DNA of 13,742 nucleotides, taken from NCBI GenBank assembly GCA_002422795.1, contig DITJ01000085.1, forward strand, positions 1 to 13,742, given 5' to 3'. Shown one piece after another: positions 6,740-12,187 of the stretch. Position 1 is the first letter of the stretch. The number at the start of each line of letters is the position of its first letter. The translations under genes and the position numbers were made by a program. Origin of the DNA: Alphaproteobacteria bacterium UBA6187 (lineage in GTDB: Bacteria; Pseudomonadota; Alphaproteobacteria; Rickettsiales; UBA6187). The notes under the pieces are model-generated. The model saw nothing but the letters and a program-made list of their open reading frames with translations, was not told the origin of the DNA and searched no databases.

Positions 6740-8365
6740 ATGAATCTTAAAACAATAATATTATTTTTAGGCAGTATGTTTCTTGCCTCGCAAGCATTGG
6801 CAGGTACATATAACCTGGATATTGCCCGTCAGGATGTAAACATCCTCGGCAAACCTTTGAAGAAAATAACGGTGAATGGCACAATACCTGGCCCGACATT
6901 GCACCTTACTGATGGTGAGGATGTTACTATTAACGTAACTAATCACTTAAATGAAGATACTTCCATACACTGGCATGGTATTTTGCTTCCTGGTGAAATG
7001 GATGGCGTTCCTGGCCTGAATGGTTTTCCTGGCATTAAGCCGGGTGAGACATTTACTTATCGCTTCAAAATAAGGCAGACAGGAACATATTGGTATCACT
7101 CCCACTCAAATGGTCAGGAGCAGGAAGGTGAGTATGGCGCAATCGTTATAAAGCCAAAAGGCAAAGACCCTGTAGTTGCCGATAAAGATTATGTGGTTTT
7201 ACTTTCTGACTTTTCGCCAGAGGATGCAGGCACGATTCTTGGCAATTTAAAGATGGATTCTTCTTATTATAATTATGCCCAGCGCACCATTGGTGATTTT
7301 TTCCATGATACAAAAACAATGGGCTTTAAAGCTGCATGGAAAAATGCCACAGATTGGGGCAAGATGCGGATGTCGCAGTCAGATTTATCTGATGTAACTG
7401 GTTATACTTTTCTTGTGAACGGTAAAACTCCAGATCAAAACTGGACTGGTATATTCAAGCCGGGCGAACGGGTGCGATTGCGGTTTATTAATGCCTCCGC
7501 TATGTCATTCTTTGATGTACGGATACCTGGCCTTAAAATGTCTGTTGTTGCTTCAGATGGACAAAATGTGGAGCCTGTACCAGTGGATGAATTCCGCTTT
7601 GGTGCGGCTGAAATATATGATGTGGTTGTAACCCCGAAAGAAGATAAAGCCTACACAATTGTAGCGGAACCCATAGACCGAACAGGTTTTGCGCTTGCAA
7701 CTCTGGCTACCAGGGAAGGTGCGAGAGGTGAAATTCCACAGCACAGGGAGCGTGCGTTACTGACTATGGCCGATATGAACATGGATGAAATGATGAAAGA
7801 CGATCCTAATATGGATATGTCCAATATGTCCATGGAAAGCGGCTGGGCAAAAGGAACTCCTATGGGTCAAAAAGCACTTGATTATGCCGACCTCCGTTAC
7901 TTGGGAACACAGCAAGATATACGCAAGCCACAGCGCACTATTGAGGTGCGGCTTGGCGGCAATATGGAGCGTTATATATGGACGTTAAACGGTAAAAAAG
8001 AAGCGGATGCCGAGCCTATAAAGCTAAAATATGGCGAACGTGTGAGGCTTAATTTCACCAACGAAACCATGATGGCACATCCAATGCATTTGCATGGTAA
8101 TTTCTTTCAACTGGAAAATGGCCAGCCATTATCTAAATTGCCAAATAAGAATATGGTGATTGTACCGCCTGGTGGCTCTTACTCTGTTTTACTTAGCGCA
8201 GATGAAATTGGCGAATGGTCATTCCACTGCCATCTTCTTTATCACATGTCATCAGGCATGATGACAAAGATTGTTGTAGCAAAGTTAGGGGCTGAAGATA
8301 TGCCTGCCGATGTAGCACAGCCTGCGAAGACAGAGACTAAAGGAGGACATCATAATGCACACTAA
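6740..8365 (+). CDS. copA: CopA/PcoA-type periplasmic multicopper oxidase
   Basis: This periplasmic oxidase is expected to convert Cu(I) to less toxic Cu(II). It has 541 residues. The ATG follows GGAG (6730-6733) by 6 nt; an in-frame TTG at 6728 is rejected. All four copper-ligand blocks are present: HWHG (H77, H79), HSH (H120, H122), HPMHLHG (H447, H450, H452) and HCHLLYHMSSGM (H496, C497, H498, H502, axial M507). A compact Met-rich block lies at about 343-367 (MADMNMDEMMKDDPNMDMSN and following), much shorter than the repeated MDHxxM region of E. coli PcoA. The export signal MNLKTIILFLGSMFLASQALA is a plain Sec type with no twin arginines, whereas CopA/PcoA proteins usually have a Tat signal. 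It overlaps copB by 11 nt. The name copA is also used for the unrelated ATPase at 12188. Confidence 0.95.
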   Translation: MNLKTIILFLGSMFLASQALAGTYNLDIARQDVNILGKPLKKITVNGTIPGPTLHLTDGEDVTINVTNHLNEDTSIHWHGILLPGEMDGVPGLNGFPGIKPGETFTYRFKIRQTGTYWYHSHSNGQEQEGEYGAIVIKPKGKDPVVADKDYVVLLSDFSPEDAGTILGNLKMDSSYYNYAQRTIGDFFHDTKTMGFKAAWKNATDWGKMRMSQSDLSDVTGYTFLVNGKTPDQNWTGIFKPGERVRLRFINASAMSFFDVRIPGLKMSVVASDGQNVEPVPVDEFRFGAAEIYDVVVTPKEDKAYTIVAEPIDRTGFALATLATREGARGEIPQHRERALLTMADMNMDEMMKDDPNMDMSNMSMESGWAKGTPMGQKALDYADLRYLGTQQDIRKPQRTIEVRLGGNMERYIWTLNGKKEADAEPIKLKYGERVRLNFTNETMMAHPMHLHGNFFQLENGQPLSKLPNKNMVIVPPGGSYSVLLSADEIGEWSFHCHLLYHMSSGMMTKIVVAKLGAEDMPADVAQPAKTETKGGHHNAH

Positions 8366-9086
8366 ATCTCTATTTACATTAACAGCTTTTCTTATGGCTC
8401 TGGCGCAACCAAGCTTAGCAGACGATAGTATGCATGAAAATCACGCCATGGAACATGGTGGACAAATTTTCCATGCCATGCGCCTTGAAACTGATGTAGG
8501 CGCAAGCCGCAATGGTACGCTTTCCACTTGGGACTTAGATGGCTGGATTGGCGGCGATGTCAATAAATTATGGCTAAAATCTGAGGGAGAATCGTTAGAT
8601 GGGAAAACACCGGAACGAGCAGAATATTGGGCGATGTATAGCCGCAATGTTGCAACCTTCTGGGATACTCAAGTGGGAGTGCGGTTCGATGAGCAGCCAA
8701 ATTCAACAACTTATTTTGTAGCTGGTGTCAATGGCCTTGCACCATATCTATTTGAAACCGAAGCACATTTCTTTGTCAGTGAGAAAGGCGATGTTACAGC
8801 AAGACTCAGACAGGAAAATGATTTGCTTATCACCCAAAAACTAATTACCCAGCCTTATTTTGAAGTTAATTTTTCAGCACAAGATGTGCCGGAGCAGGAA
8901 TTAGGTGCTGGACTAACCAGCGGAGAATTTGGCATACAAACTCGCTATGAAATCACCCGAAAATTTGCGCCCTATATTAATTTAAGATATGAGCGAAAAT
9001 TCGGAGAAACATCCTCTATTGCACAGAAAAACGGTGAAAATCAAGATGATGCAATTGCAAGTGTTGGCTTACGTTTAATGTTCTAA
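8355..9086 (+). CDS. copB: CopB/PcoB copper-resistance outer-membrane protein
   Basis: CopB-family proteins are predicted outer-membrane beta-barrels that act with CopA in periplasmic copper resistance. The 243-residue product has a signal peptide (MHTKSLFTLTAFLMALAQPS, cleaved near LA-DD) and then a short His/Met stretch (MHENHAMEHGGQIFHAMRLE), followed by the barrel with alternating strands (WDLDGWIGGDVNKLWLKSEG; PYINLRYERKFGETSS) and a C-terminal aromatic ending LRLMF, as expected for BAM-dependent insertion. It is shorter than E. coli PcoB (about 296) because the Met-rich N-terminal region is reduced. AGGAGG at 8341-8346 lies inside the end of copA, and the frames overlap by 11 nt, so the two are probably coupled. 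Confidence 0.92.
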   Translation: MHTKSLFTLTAFLMALAQPSLADDSMHENHAMEHGGQIFHAMRLETDVGASRNGTLSTWDLDGWIGGDVNKLWLKSEGESLDGKTPERAEYWAMYSRNVATFWDTQVGVRFDEQPNSTTYFVAGVNGLAPYLFETEAHFFVSEKGDVTARLRQENDLLITQKLITQPYFEVNFSAQDVPEQELGAGLTSGEFGIQTRYEITRKFAPYINLRYERKFGETSSIAQKNGENQDDAIASVGLRLMF

Positions 9087-9111
9087 TTTTATTTAACCAA
9101 GGAGAACTACT

Positions 9112-9840
9112 ATGAAGAAAATATTTTTATCACTTGCTACCGTAGCTGCAATTACAACGGTAATGGCGTCAGCGGCTAATGCTAAGGAATATACAATCAA
9201 AGAAGTGACGGATTATGATGCTAAAAAGCAAAATTTCTTTTCACCTGACAAATTAACTATTCAGACCGGTGATACAGTCACATTCGAAAATGCACAGGAT
9301 GATATGCATGATGTTATGTTTGTCAACGTGCCTAATGGCGTAGACGAAATGATTATGTCACCAATGATGCAGAAAAAAGGAGATAAATTTTCCTATACCT
9401 TCACCGTTCCCGGCACTTACCAATTCCATTGCCATCCTCATGAAGATCTGGGTATGAAAGGTACCATTATTGTTGGCAAGGCATCCAAGGCCGGTGAAAC
9501 CAAAGCGATGGATCACCATGAAATGAGCGAGAAAGCTGAAGGTGAAGAAGAGCATCATCACGACGGTACGGAAGCTGATGACCACCATGAAAGCAAAGCA
9601 GCTAACACCGGACAACCGCAAGGGACTGGCAAAGTGGTAAGCGTGGATACAGAAAAGCATACTATAAAAATGGCACATGATCCAATCAAAGCACTTAACT
9701 GGCCTAAAATGACGATGTCGTTTCCTGTGGATAGTGCTGTTGATATTTCAAGCTACCAACCCGGAGATGCTGTTTCTTTCACACTCAAACCTACTGGAAA
9801 AAATAGCTATAACATAATTAGCTTAAAGAAAGGCAAGTAA
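9112..9840 (+). CDS. Cupredoxin fused to a CusF-like copper chaperone domain through a His-rich linker
   Basis: This is a periplasmic copper-binding protein of 242 residues. A signal peptide spans 1-24 (cut ANA-KE). A cupredoxin domain occupies about 25-122, with a complete type-1 site: H66 (DDMHDVMF), C107, H110 and M115 in CHPHEDLGM. Residues about 130-165 form a charged, His-rich linker (HH at 135, HHH at 148, HH at 158). A CusF-like domain (about 168-242) carries the Cu(I) set H189, W197, M200, M202 in HDPIKALNWPKMTMSF, matching H36/W44/M47/M49 of CusF. It therefore joins an electron-transfer or Cu(II)/Cu(I) site to a Cu(I) chaperone in one chain; delivery to CusB and exchange with CopA are inferred. 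AAGGAG (9099-9104) precedes the ATG, in a leader nearly identical to that of the gene at 9965. Domain calls are strong; the role of the fusion is inference. Confidence 0.9.
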   Translation: MKKIFLSLATVAAITTVMASAANAKEYTIKEVTDYDAKKQNFFSPDKLTIQTGDTVTFENAQDDMHDVMFVNVPNGVDEMIMSPMMQKKGDKFSYTFTVPGTYQFHCHPHEDLGMKGTIIVGKASKAGETKAMDHHEMSEKAEGEEEHHHDGTEADDHHESKAANTGQPQGTGKVVSVDTEKHTIKMAHDPIKALNWPKMTMSFPVDSAVDISSYQPGDAVSFTLKPTGKNSYNIISLKKGK

Positions 9841-9884
9841 TACTAAAAAACCAAAGGGCTGTTATTCTTAGCGTATTTATTTGC

Positions 9885-9900
9885 TTTGACTAGAGTCAAA
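9885..9900 (+). promoter_or_regulatory. Inverted repeat upstream of the Met-rich gene, candidate operator
   Basis: TTTGACT (9885-9891), AG, AGTCAAA (9894-9900): perfect 7-bp arms around a 2-bp centre. It lies 65 bp before the Met-rich gene's ATG and about 50 bp before the possible transcription start, a position that suits an activator or a repressor. The left arm includes TTGACT, a good -35 look-alike, but nothing close to a -10 lies 15-20 bp downstream. No T-run follows, so a terminator for the upstream genes is unlikely. It does not resemble the CueR consensus I know. Confidence 0.35.
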
Positions 9901-9911
9901 CATATTAAAAA

Positions 9912-9939
9912 TTTACAAGGCTATATATAAAATTAGAAT
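9912..9939 (+). promoter_or_regulatory. Possible promoter for the second gene run
   Basis: TTTACA (9912-9917) and TAGAAT (9934-9939) are 16 bp apart, a fair sigma70-like match that would give a short leader before AGGAG at 9953. The gap to the upstream gene (124 bp) is the longest in the island, so a separate transcription start here is reasonable. The DNA is very AT-rich, so false -10 matches are common. Confidence 0.3.
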
Positions 9940-9964
9940 GTTATTTAACCTAAGGAGAATTATT

Positions 9965-10294
9965 ATGAAAACTACACTAAAAACACTACTGGTATCTGCT
10001 GCAATAATATTACCACTTGCTGCCCATGCTGAAAATAACAGTATGGGCATGGATAAGATGGACGGAAAAATGATGATGCAACAATGCGTAAAAGGCCAGC
10101 CATGCTCTATGTCAGAAGACATGGGGAAGATGCAGGGGCAGATGGGCGATATGATGCAAAACATGCAAGGCATGATGGGAATGATGAAAGACCCAGCCAT
10201 GAAAGAAAAAATGCTAAAAATGCATGATCAGATGGGCGACATGATGAAAAATATGCAGGAAATGCATAAAAATATGGGCAACCAGAAAAAATAA
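9965..10294 (+). CDS. Secreted methionine-rich protein, likely periplasmic copper buffer
   Basis: The ATG at 9965 follows AGGAG (9953-9957) by 7 nt and gives 109 residues; an in-frame ATG at 9938 is rejected. Residues 1-22 are a signal peptide (MKTTLKTLLVSAAIILPLAA, cut AHA-EN). The mature 87 residues hold 26 methionines (about 30%) and two cysteines (CVKGQPC), with amphipathic helix-like spacing of M, Q/K and D/E. A ten-residue unit recurs 30 residues apart: QMGDMMQNMQ (DNA 10139-10168) and QMGDMMKNMQ (10229-10258, 26 of 30 bases identical). Thioether-rich sequences of this kind bind Cu(I)/Ag(I), so a periplasmic sponge or chaperone is inferred. I recognise no named family. It begins the second gene run and is followed 10 nt later by the Rieske gene. 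Confidence 0.82.
   Translation: MKTTLKTLLVSAAIILPLAAHAENNSMGMDKMDGKMMMQQCVKGQPCSMSEDMGKMQGQMGDMMQNMQGMMGMMKDPAMKEKMLKMHDQMGDMMKNMQEMHKNMGNQKK
10139..10258 (+). repeat. Internal direct repeat in the Met-rich gene
   Basis: Two 30-bp units, 10139-10168 and 10229-10258, start 90 bp apart in the same frame and differ at four bases, three of them synonymous. They encode QMGDMMQNMQ and QMGDMMKNMQ. The intervening 60 bp are not an obvious third copy. This suggests growth of the Met-rich region by duplication. Confidence 0.7.
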
Positions 10295-10304
10295 GCAGAA
10301 GTAC

Positions 10305-10838
10305 ATGGATGATGTCAAAAACAAACCAAGAAGGGATTTTATTGTACTGACAGCAAGTGCCGTAGCTGGTGTGGGCGCAGTTTCAGCTATATGGCCTTTA
10401 CTGGATTCACTTAATCCCTCTGCGGATGTGATGGCCATGGCTTCTATTGAAGTCGATTTATCATCAATTGAAGTGGGACAGGCCATAACTGTTAAATGGC
10501 GTGGTAAACCCATATTTATTCGCCACAGAACAGAGAAGGAAGTTTCTACGGCACGAAGTGTTAATGTTTCCGAATTGCCAGACCCACAAACGGATGAAGA
10601 GCGTGTTAAGAAAGGACACGAACAATGGCTGGTTATGATTGGTATATGTACACATCTTGGTTGCATACCTCTTGGACAAAGCCTCGGCAGCCCCAAAGGT
10701 GAGTATGGCGGATGGTTTTGCCCATGCCATGGTTCCGAATACGATACTTCCGGACGAATCCGCAAAGGCCCTGCTCCTAAAAACCTATATTTACCTGAAT
10801 ATACTTTTCTGAAGAATACTTTTATCAAGATAGGATAA
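10305..10838 (+). CDS. petA: Ubiquinol-cytochrome c reductase (bc1) Rieske iron-sulfur subunit, without petB/petC
   Basis: This is the [2Fe-2S] subunit of complex III, which passes electrons from ubiquinol to cytochrome c1 in the inner membrane. Its 177 residues include an N-terminal Tat-type anchor (PRRDFIVLTASAVAGVGAVS) and hinge (NPSADVMAMAS). The Rieske boxes CTHLGC (C115, H117, C120) and CPCHGS (C139, C141, H142) are intact, with cluster ligands C115, H117, C139, H142 and the C120-C141 disulfide. The GSEYD and GRIRKGPAPKNL segments are typical of functional bc1 Rieske proteins. Its sequence is of alphaproteobacterial, Rickettsiales-like type as far as I recall. Oddly, no cytochrome b or c1 gene follows; the next gene is a permease. 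The ribosome-binding site is weak (AGAAG, 3 nt before the ATG). It may be a spare isoform for copper stress, or the only copy relocated. Family certain; role here inferred. Confidence 0.93.
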   Translation: MDDVKNKPRRDFIVLTASAVAGVGAVSAIWPLLDSLNPSADVMAMASIEVDLSSIEVGQAITVKWRGKPIFIRHRTEKEVSTARSVNVSELPDPQTDEERVKKGHEQWLVMIGICTHLGCIPLGQSLGSPKGEYGGWFCPCHGSEYDTSGRIRKGPAPKNLYLPEYTFLKNTFIKIG

Positions 10839-10864
10839 ACATACATTAAAATGGAAGCAGCATA

Positions 10865-12187
10865 GTGGAACATTCGCACGAAGACAGCTCATCCAATTAT
10901 AAGAAAAACAGCCTGACACTCTGGGGCGCTGTATCAATGGGTACAGGCGTGATGATTGGTGCGGGGATTTTTGCCCTTACCGGTCAGGTGGCAGAGCTGG
11001 CGCGTGAATGGTTCCCACTGGCATTTTTAGTTGCGGCTATAGTTGCTGGTTTTAGTTCATACTCCTATGTGAAGATGGCAAACGCATGGCCATCGGCAGG
11101 TGGCATTGCCATGTTTTTGCAAAAAGCCTACGGCAAAAGCACAATGACTGGCGCCTGCGCTTTGCTGATGTATTTTTCTATGGTCATTAATGAAAGCCTT
11201 GTTGCCAGAACCTTCGGCACATACAGCTTGCAGCTTTTTGATGCAAGCAAGGAAAGTTGGCTGGTTCCGGCGCTCGGCGTTGGAGTGTTGGTCTTTGCAT
11301 TTTTCGTCAACATATTAAGTAATAAAGTTATCCAGACTTTCTCGTTTTTCATGGCATTTATTAAAATAGGTGGCTTGGCAATACTGGCAGCCGGCGGCCT
11401 TTATGCGTCCGGCTTTAATTTTGAGAGCATATCGGTTGTACCTAAAGAAACCACCTTTAGCGGATTTTTGGGCGCCGTGGCGCTTGGCATCCTTGCCTAT
11501 AAGGGATTCACTACCATCACCAATAGCGGCGGAGAAATTGAAAAACCACATAAAAATGTCGGTCGATCAATCATTATATCTCTTATAATATGCGTAGTTT
11601 TATATTTACTGGTATCGTTGGCAGTTGGCGCCAATCTTTCGATTGAAGAGATTGTAAAGGCTAAGGATTACTCTTTGGCACAGGCCTCACGCCCCGCCTT
11701 TGGTGAATATGGCCTTTGGTTTACCGTGGGATTTGCAATCATAGCAACGGTATCTGGTGTGATTGCCAGCGTGTTTGCCGTATCGCGTATGTTGGCGATG
11801 CTGACCGATATGAAATTGGTGCCACACAGCCATTTTGGTATGCCGGGTAGCGTTCAAAAGCACACTCTGGTTTACACCATTGTTATTGCCATGTTGCTCA
11901 CTGTTTTCTTTGACCTTGGCCGCATTGCTTCTCTCGGTGCTATTTTCTATATCATCATGGATATTGCCATCCATTGGGGAGTGCTGCGCCACTTGCGCAA
12001 AGAAGTGGGAGCCAATGCCGCCATTTTAATCACCGCGATTATATTAGATGTTATCGTGCTGGGGGCATTTTTATGGGTAAAATGGCAAAGTGATATGCTG
12101 GTAATTTGGGTGTCACTAATTGGGATAGTTCTTATTTTTGCGGGTGAACGCATATTCATACATCAACAACAAAACGAGAGTAATTAA
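10865..12187 (+). CDS. APC-superfamily amino acid/polyamine-type permease
   Basis: This is a 440-residue inner-membrane secondary transporter with about 12 hydrophobic segments. The first segment carries the APC signature SMGTGVMIGAGIFALTGQVA, where the unwound Gly-rich helix binds the substrate amine/carboxylate. The conserved segment after TM6 is GFTTITNSGGEIEKPHKNVG, the GEE.KNP.R-like motif of the family. The soluble N-terminus is short and polar (MEHSHEDSSSNYKKN). A GTG start is used: GGAAG (10853-10857) lies 7 nt upstream, and the ATG at 10851 is followed by a stop. Its TAA is directly abutted by the ATG of the copper ATPase, so the two are probably co-expressed. The substrate cannot be read from sequence; an amino acid or copper-amino acid complex is possible but speculative. 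Confidence 0.85.
   Translation: MEHSHEDSSSNYKKNSLTLWGAVSMGTGVMIGAGIFALTGQVAELAREWFPLAFLVAAIVAGFSSYSYVKMANAWPSAGGIAMFLQKAYGKSTMTGACALLMYFSMVINESLVARTFGTYSLQLFDASKESWLVPALGVGVLVFAFFVNILSNKVIQTFSFFMAFIKIGGLAILAAGGLYASGFNFESISVVPKETTFSGFLGAVALGILAYKGFTTITNSGGEIEKPHKNVGRSIIISLIICVVLYLLVSLAVGANLSIEEIVKAKDYSLAQASRPAFGEYGLWFTVGFAIIATVSGVIASVFAVSRMLAMLTDMKLVPHSHFGMPGSVQKHTLVYTIVIAMLLTVFFDLGRIASLGAIFYIIMDIAIHWGVLRHLRKEVGANAAILITAIILDVIVLGAFLWVKWQSDMLVIWVSLIGIVLIFAGERIFIHQQQNESN

Noticed and set aside
10214..10879. Long open frame (221 codons) on the minus strand opposite the Rieske gene
   Set aside because: Low-complexity, no recognisable domain; the + strand Rieske protein with all cluster ligands explains the region, and all neighbours are on the + strand.
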